From: WTJH01 sp049598145
GTDB taxonomy: Bacteria; Bacteroidota; Bacteroidia; Flavobacteriales; Flavobacteriaceae
Reading direction: 5' to 3'
DNA length: 20,774 bases
NCBI GenBank assembly: GCA_049598145.1
Contig: JBMYNJ010000021.1
Span: 1-20,774, forward strand
The notes under the pieces were generated by a model that ran no database searches, was not told the origin of the DNA, and was given only the letters and a program-made list of their open reading frames with translations. A program made the translations under genes and the position numbers. Below, in pieces: positions 8,590 to 16,292 of this stretch; position 1 is the stretch's first letter; each line of letters opens with the position of its first letter.

Positions 8590-8592
8590 GCG

Positions 8593-9365
8593 ATGAAGTG
8601 GATATTAAATCGTTTTCCGAGNNNNNNNNNNGGACTTTTCTCATCCGTGCAAGCATCGGGTTACGTCCGCTTTTGGATCTCTATTTTAAAGGAAATCGAT
8701 ATACCGATCCTATTAATCAAAAATCGTATCGAAAATTCTTAGACTACGGTTACCACAACCTCCGAAAAAACGTCCTCTGCCCCGGAACCCTTTCTTTGGA
8801 ACGTCATCGTTTGCTTTGGCTTTATCTTGAGCGGAAAACAAACTTTTTCAACCAATCGCTTCGGGTGTTACACTTAGCCCCAGAACAAGCTTTTTATAAA
8901 GCCTTTAAACAAATTGAGCAGTGGGAATATATCACTGCAGATTTAAATTCACCCTTAGCTGAAGTGCAAGCCGATATCTGTGAACTTCCCTTTAAGGACA
9001 ATTCTTTTGACTTAATTTTTTGCAATCATGTGCTGGAACATATTCCTGACGATCGTAAGGCCATGCGGGAATTATTTCGGGTCCTAAAACCAGGTGGAGG
9101 AGCTTTTCTACAAGTCCCTATGGAACAGGAACGAGACAGCACTTTTGAAGACAACACTATTACCGACCCTGAAGAGCGAGCCCAAATATTTGGGCAATAC
9201 GACCATGTCCGAATCTATGGCAAAGATTTTCTGAATCGACTCGAAGCCGTTGGATTTAAGGCGCAAGGAATCAATTTTACTCAAGAATTAACCCCTGAAG
9301 AAATTCAAACCTATGTGCTCCCCGAAGGGGAATGGATCCCCTGGGCGCAAAAACCTCAGAGCTAA
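8593..9365 (+). CDS. Class I SAM-dependent methyltransferase (assembly join inside)
   Basis: The methyltransferase domain is clear: an unusual motif I region LHLAPEQAFYKAF, an acidic TADLNSP strand end, FDLIFCNHVLEHIPDD (motif II) and FRVLKPGGGAFLQVPM (motif III). The substrate is unknown. The N-terminal part is family-like: KSYRKFLDYGYH and LSLERHRLLWLYL. Members of related families carry two CPxC zinc knuckles here; these positions read DPIN and CPGT, so no zinc site is expected. The start is ATG 8593, three bases after map. Ten Ns at 8622-8631 break the frame; removing them and merging one shared G gives MKWILNRFPRTFLIRAS, a natural family N-terminus, with a total of 253 residues. Its stop overlaps that of the convergent fibre-like gene. 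Confidence 0.85.
8622..8631. other. Ten-N assembly gap inside the methyltransferase gene
   Basis: A run of exactly ten N. The frame to the left (from ATG 8593) and to the right differ, so the true gap length must leave remainder 2 modulo 3. An overlap of one base (left flank ends CCGAG, right begins GGACT) satisfies this and yields a sensible protein. Confidence 0.9.
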
Positions 9366-11461
9366 AGCCTGTATTTATTGAACTCCAAGGTTTCTACTCT
9401 TTGCTTAAGTTCGTCTAAGTCCTTTTGAAGTTCAATGATATATAGGACCAGTTCTTCCATCTTTTCCCAGTGTAAGAGAACTTGTTTGCCCAGCTCAATC
9501 CCACCCTTTTGGAGCACCTCTTCCCGATTTTTAAATCCTGGCAAATGTTTATACTCACGGATAAATCTCTCCAATGCTTGAATAGACATTCGTTGGTAGT
9601 CCGGCTGTTGAGTGCTATACCCCTCAACATAAGTTTCCAATACATAGTCGGGTACATTCAACTGGGTAGAACGCTGAAAAAAATCGCTTTGCGTGGTAAT
9701 GGATCCCTGCACTTCCAGCATCGTGGTAGGGGTTTGCACTCCGATACCTACCATTCCTGAAGGAGTGATTCGCATACGTAAGGTATCTGAGGTAAGTAAT
9801 GAAATCGCTCCTTCCCTTCCTCCACCTACTAAATCTAAATCGCCTCCTTTGACGGAGTGATCGTTCCCATGCAAATCTAAACTGGAAGCCCAACGGTTGT
9901 CTTGCGAATCCTGTGAAGCAGCACTTATACGTAAACGCCCCCGATGCCCCCCTTCCACTCCGATACCAATCAGTCTAGAATTTGTTGGGGTAGGCAGAAT
10001 CAAATCGGTTACCCAAGAACTCGTCCCGGTACTTGTTTGAAGCGACAAAAGGCTACCAGAAACCCCGCGACTTTTAGGAAACCGATAGCCTGTGGTGTCG
10101 TTTTGAGGATCGATGGTTAAAACACCGTTAATTTCAGTGGTTCCGTCTTTTAGTATGACCAGCGCATCGGATAGATCATTGGAGGAAGTTCCGTTTCCAA
10201 TCGTAAACAATCGATCAGTAATATTCCAACTATCATCACTCCCGGTAGGATGCCAGTTATTGGTCCCCAAAACAGTTTCCTTAAAACTCTCTGCAATCAC
10301 TTCATTCCCGATGGCGGTACTAATTTCTCCTAGGGCATGGGCTTCATCCCCAATGGCAGTAGACCAATCTGCATCTGCACGTGCCTGATCGCCTACAGCA
10401 AAAGTTCGATCCCCTTTGGCACGGGCTCGATACCCTAAAGCAATCGACTTATCTCCTAAATTGGATTCATCCCATTCTGAAGTAGAAGATTGCCCGGCTC
10501 GGAAAGCTCCTTTGGATTTATCGAAAAGAATTCGTGCATTGTCTTCCAGACCCACAATATTGTCGAGTTGGGTACTCCCAAAGACAAAATCTTCTGTGGC
10601 CGAAGTATTGTTGGTGATTACTCCAGATATTCGAACAAGAGCGGGGGGAGGTATCGTAACACTATTGGCATTGCTAATCGATAAAACCCCATTATCCAAA
10701 TGAAGGGATTGGCTATCTGTTCGAGTAGTGAGGGGAATTTCGATTGAGTTTCCACCGCTTATGGTTAAAATATTCCCTTGTAAGGCTAATTCTTGATGAT
10801 CTGTATTGGTGTCTTGTAGGTGCGCCAGAGTCACCGAATTCCCACCCGTAATCGATAATATATTTCTTTCAAGTTCGAGTTGCTGTGCATCCGTATTGGG
10901 ATCGCGTATGCGGTCTAATGGGATTGAATTTCCCCCGGAAATATGTAAAGCATCGTTCGCTAAGATCAACTCCTGGCGATCGGTATTTGTCTCTCGAATT
11001 TGTGTCAATGGTATGGAATTTCCCCCACTAATGCTAAGGGAATCTTCCACTATTTGTAGGGTTTGAGCATCTGTATTATCCAAATAAGAGCTAAAATCGA
11101 TCGTTCCGCCTGCGGGTCTTAAGGTCAACTGGTTTCCCTCCAAGACTAATTGTTGGGGGGCGGGTAGGTCTCTATGATACAAGATGGGCTCCCACCCCAG
11201 ATCGGTTCCTCTAAAAATTTCCAGAGTTCGTGTAGTGGTATTGTAAATGATAAGACCTTCAGGAGTTTCGGCTGTAAATGCCTGTTCGCGCTGTTTGAGT
11301 GACATTCGTGGGATGAGGAGACTCAGAGTTTCACTTTCCAGTTCCAGTATAGCATAGGGGCTTAAATCTGTAGGATTATTGCCAATTTTCACTTGGGCAT
11401 AAGCTGTGGAGCATCCAATACTACAAAATCCTACAACCCATAAAAACAATATTTTTTTCAT
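9362..11461 (-). CDS. Secreted repeat-rich fibre or adhesin-like protein
   Basis: A 699-residue protein with a signal peptide (1-23, ends AYAQ). Next comes a Bacteroidota module around residues 24-95 (VKIGNNP, LLIPRMS, GLIIYNT) that often opens such surface proteins. Residues 99-270 contain repeats of 30 residues; residues 337-392 contain four 14-residue repeats like the YadA/trimeric-autotransporter head (SIALGYRARA, TAIGDEA). Residues about 440-600 resemble beta-helical shaft and VGIGVQTPTTMLEVQGS-type modules, followed by a conserved tail (PDYVLE, HLPGF, GIELG) and a coiled coil from about 660 to 694. No T9SS C-terminal sorting domain was recognised. A role in attachment is inferred. ATG 11461 is chosen over the upstream GTG at 11470 because it starts the signal peptide directly. 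Confidence 0.78.
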   Translation of the reverse strand: MKKILFLWVVGFCSIGCSTAYAQVKIGNNPTDLSPYAILELESETLSLLIPRMSLKQREQAFTAETPEGLIIYNTTTRTLEIFRGTDLGWEPILYHRDLPAPQQLVLEGNQLTLRPAGGTIDFSSYLDNTDAQTLQIVEDSLSISGGNSIPLTQIRETNTDRQELILANDALHISGGNSIPLDRIRDPNTDAQQLELERNILSITGGNSVTLAHLQDTNTDHQELALQGNILTISGGNSIEIPLTTRTDSQSLHLDNGVLSISNANSVTIPPPALVRISGVITNNTSATEDFVFGSTQLDNIVGLEDNARILFDKSKGAFRAGQSSTSEWDESNLGDKSIALGYRARAKGDRTFAVGDQARADADWSTAIGDEAHALGEISTAIGNEVIAESFKETVLGTNNWHPTGSDDSWNITDRLFTIGNGTSSNDLSDALVILKDGTTEINGVLTIDPQNDTTGYRFPKSRGVSGSLLSLQTSTGTSSWVTDLILPTPTNSRLIGIGVEGGHRGRLRISAASQDSQDNRWASSLDLHGNDHSVKGGDLDLVGGGREGAISLLTSDTLRMRITPSGMVGIGVQTPTTMLEVQGSITTQSDFFQRSTQLNVPDYVLETYVEGYSTQQPDYQRMSIQALERFIREYKHLPGFKNREEVLQKGGIELGKQVLLHWEKMEELVLYIIELQKDLDELKQRVETLEFNKYRL
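10286..10453 (-). repeat. Four 14-residue YadA-head-like repeats
   Basis: Residues 337-392 of the fibre-like protein: four successive 14-residue units beginning DKSIALG, DRTFAVG, DWSTAIG and EISTAIG, each with a small-residue AxG turn. This period is typical of the left-handed beta roll in trimeric autotransporter heads, so the protein may be a trimer. Confidence 0.7.
10721..11077 (-). repeat. Four tandem 30-residue repeats in the fibre-like protein
   Basis: Residues 129-247 contain units that each start NTD (residues 129, 159, 189, 219), an exact 30-residue (90-base) step, with a conserved core of the form L-x-ISGGNSI. A degenerate unit precedes (99-128) and another follows (about 248-270). 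The DNA of the units has diverged while the protein pattern is kept, so they are old, selected repeats and not a recent slippage product. Confidence 0.85.
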
Positions 11462-11483
11462 AGGTAGCACTTTGGGTGAATCT

Positions 11484-11514
11484 CAAATTTATAAGAGATC
11501 CCTTTGCTTGTCAA
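11484..11514 (-). promoter_or_regulatory. Promoter of the fibre-like protein gene
   Basis: On the minus strand TAAATTTG (11491-11484) matches TAnnTTTG exactly and TTG (11514-11512) lies 20 bases upstream. The expected start is near 11477, giving a leader of about 15 bases before ATG 11461. The promoter lies between this gene and apbE, showing that the gene is not simply the end of the nqr operon. Confidence 0.6.
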
Positions 11515-11541
11515 GACGGATCTAAAAAAATAGGGTTCTAC

Positions 11542-12531
11542 TTACTTCCAACCGGAAGAATGCACTTGCTGCAACTCGTCCCCTTCAGCAATGATCCAAA
11601 GGGCCTCTAAGTTTGCATCGGCTTCCACCCTTTTTTGTCCCTCCTCTAAGGAAAGAACCATCAAGGCCGTCGCCCAAGCATCGGCCACGCTGCATCGAGG
11701 AGCTTGTACCGAGACACTTAAAATCTTAGAAATGGCAGGCCTTGCGGTTCGAGGATCAATGGTATGTACATAATAGCCTCCGCTGACCGAATCTACTCGA
11801 AACTTTCGATAATTACCGGAAGTGGCCAATGCCCCGGAAGTCATCGACAGGGTCTGAATAAAGGCTCGATATTTTTTTTGTTTGGGATCATCGATCGCTA
11901 CCCGCCAAGGCTTCTGAGTTTTGGGACTCTTTCCTTTTGCACGGATTTCTCCCCCAATTTCAATTAAATAATCAGAAATTTCTTGAGCTTCCAGCCAATC
12001 GGCCACCACGTCCACGGCATATCCTTTGGCAATAGCGTTAAAATCCAAATACAATTGTGGATGTGACTTTTGAAGCCATCCGGTTGGGCTTAAATATACT
12101 TTATCCCAACCGACAAACGATTTTAGGCTATCTAAGGTTTTGGGCGAAAGTTGTAGGATAGTATTGTTCGGGCCAAAACCATAAGCATTGACCAAGGTCC
12201 CCACTGTGGGATCAAATGCCCCGGAAGATTGTTGCCAAACGCTATCCGCCAAACGAAATACTTTTCGAAAGTGCTCATCGATCCACAAAGAGTCTTTTCC
12301 GGAATTGAATTGACTAATGGTCGACTCCGGCAAATAGGTAGACATGCTATTGTTTAAATCCAAGAAAATCGAATCCAAAGCTTCTTCAAGTTTTAATTCT
12401 TCGGGGGAGGCGCCCACATAAGTGATTTGATAAGTGGTCCCAAAAACAACTCCGGACCAACGATGGTCCTCTGGGGATTCACAGCTATAAAACAAGAAAG
12501 CTCCTATAAAAAACTTAACGATTAATTTCAT
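11542..12531 (-). CDS. apbE: FAD:protein FMN transferase (lipoprotein)
   Basis: A 329-residue ApbE/Ftp enzyme that transfers FMN from FAD to a threonine of target flavoproteins, with Mg2+, on the periplasmic side. Residues 1-17 form a lipoprotein signal (FYSC, Cys17). Seen: the flavin-binding SGAFDPTVG (103-111), DFNAIAKGYAVD (163-174, where most members read DxGGIAKG), TSGNYR (237-242), HTIDPRT (256-262), and the metal-site DAWATAL (Asp284, Thr288). The open frame runs further upstream to 12648, but ATG 12531 begins the lipoprotein signal and is the right start. It overlaps the end of the preceding small gene by 17 bases. As the last gene of the nqr operon, its targets are surely NqrB and NqrC. 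Confidence 0.95.
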   Translation of the reverse strand: MKLIVKFFIGAFLFYSCESPEDHRWSGVVFGTTYQITYVGASPEELKLEEALDSIFLDLNNSMSTYLPESTISQFNSGKDSLWIDEHFRKVFRLADSVWQQSSGAFDPTVGTLVNAYGFGPNNTILQLSPKTLDSLKSFVGWDKVYLSPTGWLQKSHPQLYLDFNAIAKGYAVDVVADWLEAQEISDYLIEIGGEIRAKGKSPKTQKPWRVAIDDPKQKKYRAFIQTLSMTSGALATSGNYRKFRVDSVSGGYYVHTIDPRTARPAISKILSVSVQAPRCSVADAWATALMVLSLEEGQKRVEADANLEALWIIAEGDELQQVHSSGWK

Positions 12532-12877
12532 GTATTCCGGTAAAATTGATAGCAATGGGCCCCGATTTATCCAAGGGTAAATCATAATCGTTTCCATGAG
12601 CAAAACCGACTCCAGCAAACAATACTTTAGCCTCATATTTTTGCGCATGGGCCACTAATTTGTCCATCAACTCAGGATCATAATCCTTTGGATTTTGCGG
12701 ATAAATACATCCTTTGACTAAGACAAAGTGTAGCTTTTTATTCTTTAAACAGACAAATTGCGGGTCTTTTTTTAAATCAGAATTGACCGACAAAAACTCA
12801 TAGCCCGCATTTTCTAGCTGCTCCCCGGCCTCCTTCATGGCCATCTGATGAATTTCTTTCTTGTTATATGCTTCCAT
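12515..12877 (-). CDS. Small conserved protein of unknown function in the nqr operon
   Basis: A 120-residue, soluble protein with no signal peptide or membrane segment. It lies between nqrF and apbE, and similar small genes in this place in Flavobacteriia are often labelled as Nqr subunit F, which it is not: it has no cysteine cluster, FAD or NADH motif. Features: an N-terminal helix (about 6-25), GYEFLSVNSDL, then DPQFVCLKNKK and LHFVLVKGCIYP, and an alpha/beta ending with VLFAGVGFAHGND. The helix-strand-strand layout ending in a VK pair recalls the restriction-endonuclease-like fold (as in YraN), but the acidic residue of ExK reads Leu53, so no nuclease activity is claimed. It overlaps apbE, and a terminator lies just upstream. 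Confidence 0.75.
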   Translation of the reverse strand: MEAYNKKEIHQMAMKEAGEQLENAGYEFLSVNSDLKKDPQFVCLKNKKLHFVLVKGCIYPQNPKDYDPELMDKLVAHAQKYEAKVLFAGVGFAHGNDYDLPLDKSGPIAINFTGIHEINR

Positions 12878-12885
12878 ATTCCTTT

Positions 12886-12917
12886 AAAAAAAAATCCCTC
12901 TCTTTAAGAAAGGGATT
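12886..12917 (-). terminator. Intrinsic terminator between nqrF and the downstream genes
   Basis: On the minus strand, 8 bases after the nqrF stop, AATCCCT (12917-12911) pairs with AGGGATT (12899-12893). In the transcript the stem continues through a U-G wobble and three more pairs around a UAA loop, about 11 pairs in all, and is followed directly by a run of nine Ts (12894-12886). On the plus strand the wobble becomes a C-A mismatch, so the structure is better in the nqr direction. Only 8 bases separate the T run from the next ATG. Confidence 0.62.
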
Positions 12918-12925
12918 GATTGGCT

Positions 12926-14232
12926 TTATCCTCCGAAGTCGTCGAAACGAACATTTTCGGGAGGGATTCCAAAGTCGTCGGCCATTTTTTCAACCGCTTG
13001 GTTCATCAGCGGCGGACCACAGAAATAGACTTCGATATCTTCCGGTGTATCGTGTTTAGAGAGATAGTTGTCGATCACTACTTGGTGAACAAAACCTGTA
13101 AATCCGTCTCCTTCTCCGTCTAGACCATCTTTTTCTTTCCAATTGTCTTCTTCTAAAGGCTCGGAGAGTGCAATGTAAAACTTGAAGTTCGGGAAGTCTT
13201 TTTCCAAAGCTCTAAAGTGTTCGGTGTAGAACAGTTCTCGCTTGGAACGTCCCCCATACCAGAAGGTCACTTTTCGGCCCGTTTGGAGCGTTCTGAATAA
13301 TTCATATAAATGTGAACGCATCGGAGCCATCCCGGCCCCTCCCCCAACGTAGAGCATTTCTGCCTCGGAATGGTTGATGAAAAATTCTCCGTAAGGACCA
13401 GAAATGGTTACTTTATCACCTGCTTTTTTAGAGAAAATATAAGAGGAGGCCACCCCAGGGTTAACATCCATCCAATTGTTTTTGTTTCGATCCCATGGGG
13501 GGGTAGCAATCCGAACGTTCAGCATAATTTCGCGCCCTTCGGCAGGATAGGAAGCCATCGAGTAGGCACGCTCTACCGTTTCAGGATTCTTCATGGTAAG
13601 TGGCCATAAATTAAACTTATCCCATTCCAATTTGAATTTTTCCGGGTCTTCCGGATGTTCCTCAGGATGGGCTGTAATGTCGATATCTTCATATTTGACC
13701 TCACATTGTGGAATTTCAATCTGGATATATCCACCGGCTTTGTAGTCCATTTCTTCTGGAATTTCGACTACAAATTCTTTAATAAAGGAGGCTACATTCC
13801 AGTTGCGAACCACGGTTGCTTCCCATTTTTTAATCCCAAAAACTTCTTCCGGAACTTCAATGACCATGTCTTGTTTGACTTTCACTTGACATCCCAAACG
13901 CCACCCTTCGGCCACTTCTTTTCGAGTGAAGTGTGGGGCCTCGGTAGGAAGGATTTCACCTCCTCCTTCTAAGACTCGGCATTTGCATTGAATACAGGTT
14001 CCTCCACCACCACAAGCCGAAGGCAGGAAAATTTTATTGTTTCCCAAGGTCCCTAAAANNNNNNNNNNAGGGTTCCTCCTGAGGAAACTTCCATGTCATT
14101 TTCTCCATTAATTAAAAGGGAAACCGGTCCAGAGGGCAATAATTTTGCCTTCGCCCCTAACAATACTCCCACCAACAAAAATGTTACGACTAAAAATACA
14201 ATAACACTTGCAACAATTACACTTACATCCAT
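12926..14232 (-). CDS. nqrF: Na+-translocating NADH:quinone reductase subunit F (assembly join inside)
   Basis: The NADH-oxidising subunit: electrons pass from NADH to FAD and then a 2Fe-2S centre. Residues 3-26 form one membrane helix, followed by a ferredoxin domain with Cys70, Cys76, Cys79 (ACGGGGTCIQCKC) and Cys111 (GWRLGC). The C-terminal reductase part has the FAD motif RAYSMASYP, the NADH-binding VGGGAGMAPMRS, and CGPPLMNQAVEKMADDFG near the end. The start is ATG 14232, 11 bases after nqrE. Ten Ns at 14059-14068 break the frame; deleting them and merging one shared T gives SGGTLLGTLGNNKIF, 431 residues in total, and the cysteine numbers of Vibrio cholerae NqrF. An open frame from TTG 14047 is only the right-hand fragment. 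Confidence 0.96.
14059..14068. other. Ten-N assembly gap inside nqrF
   Basis: A run of exactly ten N. In gene direction the left flank ends ACCCT and the right flank begins TTTTAGGG. The coding frames on the two sides need a gap length with remainder 2 modulo 3; a one-base overlap fits and leaves no residues missing. Confidence 0.92.
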
Positions 14233-14243
14233 TCTTTAAAGGC

Positions 14244-14861
14244 TTATAGTTTAATTCCCATAAAGCTCATAAACCCTAAAGCCATGAGCCCAGTTATAAT
14301 AAAAGTAATTCCCAGTCCGCGTAGCGGAGCAGGTACATTTGAATACGTTATTTTCTCTCGGATCGCCGCAATAGCAATGATGGCCAAAAACCATCCAATT
14401 CCGGAACCAAATCCGTAAACGGCACTTTCGCCCAAACCAGCAAAATCTTTTTGCTGCATAAATAAAGACCCTCCTAAAATTGCGCAGTTAACAGCGATCA
14501 GCGGTAAAAAGATTCCCAAGGCTCCGTATAGAGCAGGGGCAAATTTTTCGACGATCATTTCCACCAATTGAACCATGGATGCTATCACGGCAATAAACAT
14601 GATAAAACTTAAAAAGCTCAGATCGATAGAAGCATAGCTCGGGTCCAGCCACTGTAAAGCTCCCGGGCGTAATAAATAGGTGTCCAATAAGAAGTTAATC
14701 GGCACTGTAATAGCCAAAACAAAAATTACGGCCAATCCCAAACCTACAGCAGTCTTGACTGTTTTGGAAACCGCCAGATAAGAACACATCCCCAAAAAAT
14801 ACGCAAAAATCATATTTTCAATAAAGATGCTCTTGACAAATAAATTGATGTAGTTTTCCAT
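14244..14861 (-). CDS. nqrE: Na+-translocating NADH:quinone reductase subunit E
   Basis: A 205-residue membrane subunit with six predicted helices, homologous to NqrD and to RnfA. In known Nqr structures NqrD and NqrE face each other in inverted topology and hold an Fe-S centre within the membrane. The ligand cysteines are present: Cys26 (FLGMCSYLAVSK), the same position as in Vibrio, and Cys126 (AVNCAILGG). Other typical segments are ENMIFAYFLG and VEKFAPALYGALGIFLPLI. The gene begins 8 bases after nqrD, and nqrF follows after 11 bases. Confidence 0.97.
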   Translation of the reverse strand: MENYINLFVKSIFIENMIFAYFLGMCSYLAVSKTVKTAVGLGLAVIFVLAITVPINFLLDTYLLRPGALQWLDPSYASIDLSFLSFIMFIAVIASMVQLVEMIVEKFAPALYGALGIFLPLIAVNCAILGGSLFMQQKDFAGLGESAVYGFGSGIGWFLAIIAIAAIREKITYSNVPAPLRGLGITFIITGLMALGFMSFMGIKL

Positions 14862-14869
14862 GAGGGGAA

Positions 14870-15553
14870 TTAATTTTTTTCGATTAATGAACGATTACGG
14901 GCCCGTTGTAACCAAATAAAAATACCGACAGTAATCAGTGCCATTGGGGAAAGCAACATCAGACCGTTATTGACATATCCCATTTCGTAAAGCGCATCGG
15001 GAATTACTTGGAAACCAAATAATTTTCCAGAGCCTAATAATTCTCTAAAGAAGGCCACCACAATCAAAATAAATCCATATCCTGCGGCATTTCCAATCCC
15101 ATCCAGAAAGGATTTCCAAACCCCATTCCCCAGGGCGAAAGCTTCCAAACGTCCCATAACGATACAATTGGTAATGATTAATCCAATAAAAATGGAGAGC
15201 TCTTTACTCACATCGTAAGCAAAAGCCCGTAGTACTTGATCTACAAGAATCACCATAGAGGCGACAACCACCAACTGAACAATAATTCGGATTCGGTTGG
15301 GAATTAAATTCCGTAACAAAGAGATGATCACATTACTGGCAGCCATAACTGCCATTACCGAGACGCTCATCACCACAGCAGGTTTAAGCTGAACGGTAAT
15401 CGCCAAAGCGGAGCAAATTCCGAGAACCTGAACCGTAATGGGATTATTGTCGTCTAATGGATCTGAAAGTAACGCTCGATTCTTCTTTGAAAAGAGTGGT
15501 TCTTTGTCTTTGTTGACAAAGAGTACAGATGGTTTTTTGGTTTCCGTTGCCAT
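14870..15553 (-). CDS. nqrD: Na+-translocating NADH:quinone reductase subunit D
   Basis: A 227-residue membrane subunit with six predicted helices, paralogous to NqrE. It supplies the other half of the intramembrane Fe-S site: Cys47 (VLGICSALAIT) and Cys130 (IITNCIVMGRLEAFA). The N-terminus has a hydrophilic extension of about 18 residues compared with the Vibrio protein (whose cysteines are at 29 and 112); it includes FSKKNRALLSDPLDDNNP just before the first helix. The gene is separated from nqrC by 6 bases. Identity is certain from the ITNCIVMGR block and the operon order. Confidence 0.97.
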   Translation of the reverse strand: MATETKKPSVLFVNKDKEPLFSKKNRALLSDPLDDNNPITVQVLGICSALAITVQLKPAVVMSVSVMAVMAASNVIISLLRNLIPNRIRIIVQLVVVASMVILVDQVLRAFAYDVSKELSIFIGLIITNCIVMGRLEAFALGNGVWKSFLDGIGNAAGYGFILIVVAFFRELLGSGKLFGFQVIPDALYEMGYVNNGLMLLSPMALITVGIFIWLQRARNRSLIEKN

Positions 15554-15559
15554 AGGTTT

Positions 15560-16291
15560 TTAGTTTAGAGCCACTAAAGCAGGGGTTTCTTGTTGAAGAT
15601 AGGGAAGGTAGTGTTGGAGTCTTTCGCTAATCATTGCCGTAACTCCGTCACCTGTGATGGTTGCTCCAGAAATGGCATCCACCTCATGATCGTCTTTATC
15701 CAGATCCTGTGGATCGTTGTTGGTTTTGGAAACAGCAATACCCACTAATTTTCCATTCGCATCAAAAACTTTTTCATCTACAAAACGATCTTGAAACCAT
15801 TGTTGGGTGATCTCAGCACCCAATCCTGCAGTTTCTCCTTTGTGATCGAAAACAGCTCCCTTGATGGTGTTTTTATCTTCTTTTAAAGCGACATACCCCC
15901 AAATAGCATCCCATAGTCCAGCTCCGCGAAGGGGAATAATATAGTAGTTCTGATCCTCTACTGCTGCAATATAAAGTGGGAAACGCTGATCTGTTACGGG
16001 TTTTTTCAACTCTGTATTTAATTTCACTTCAAAGGCATTGACAGCTGCATCTACAGTGCCATCGGCTTTGAGTGCAATGGCTTGCTGAATGTATTCTTTG
16101 TATTTCCCTTCCGCCTCTTCACGAGAAGTCTCAATTCCAATCGTGGAAAGAATATTTTGCATTTTTTCTTTACGAACATTCTCCGCTTGTTTTTCCTTGA
16201 GCGAGCTCGCTGTAAAAGCTAGGCTGGAAGCGACTACCAAAACCATGATGGCAGCAAACAAGAACGTGTACGTATTACTGTCTCGGTTCAT
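15560..16291 (-). CDS. nqrC: Na+-translocating NADH:quinone reductase subunit C
   Basis: A 243-residue subunit with one N-terminal membrane helix (about 8-30) and a periplasmic FMN-binding domain. The flavinylation motif DAISGAT (205-211) is intact, with Thr211 the expected site for covalent FMN, attached by ApbE from the same operon. Other family blocks: GAGLWDAIWGYVAL (123-136) and HKGETAGLGAEI (150-161). It starts one base after the nqrB stop (TAATATG), so translation is probably coupled. Slightly shorter than Vibrio NqrC (257). Confidence 0.97.
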   Translation of the reverse strand: MNRDSNTYTFLFAAIMVLVVASSLAFTASSLKEKQAENVRKEKMQNILSTIGIETSREEAEGKYKEYIQQAIALKADGTVDAAVNAFEVKLNTELKKPVTDQRFPLYIAAVEDQNYYIIPLRGAGLWDAIWGYVALKEDKNTIKGAVFDHKGETAGLGAEITQQWFQDRFVDEKVFDANGKLVGIAVSKTNNDPQDLDKDDHEVDAISGATITGDGVTAMISERLQHYLPYLQQETPALVALN

Positions 16292-16292
16292 A

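Noticed and set aside
8598..9365. Methyltransferase starting at GTG 8598
   Set aside because: The frame crosses the N run and its first eight residues do not fit the family; ATG 8593 with a one-base overlap at the gap gives the proper N-terminus.
10721..11077. Regular 90-base periodic repeats that could suggest a CRISPR or tandem-repeat array
   Set aside because: The period is in the reading frame, the units are similar only as protein, and there are no identical short repeats with unique spacers.
11524..11558. Possible terminator after apbE: CTTCC/GGAAG hairpin overlapping the stop plus a T7 run
   Set aside because: The stem has only five pairs and the T run begins 14 bases after it, too far for a normal intrinsic terminator.
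12532..12648. N-terminal extension of apbE up to 12648
   Set aside because: It lies inside the preceding small gene and would bury the lipoprotein signal that begins at ATG 12531.
13370..13972. Plus-strand open frames across nqrF
   Set aside because: They are opposite conserved NqrF coding sequence and have low-complexity composition typical of antisense frames.
14059..14068. nqrF as a frameshifted pseudogene
   Set aside because: The break coincides exactly with an N run and all cofactor motifs are intact on both sides.
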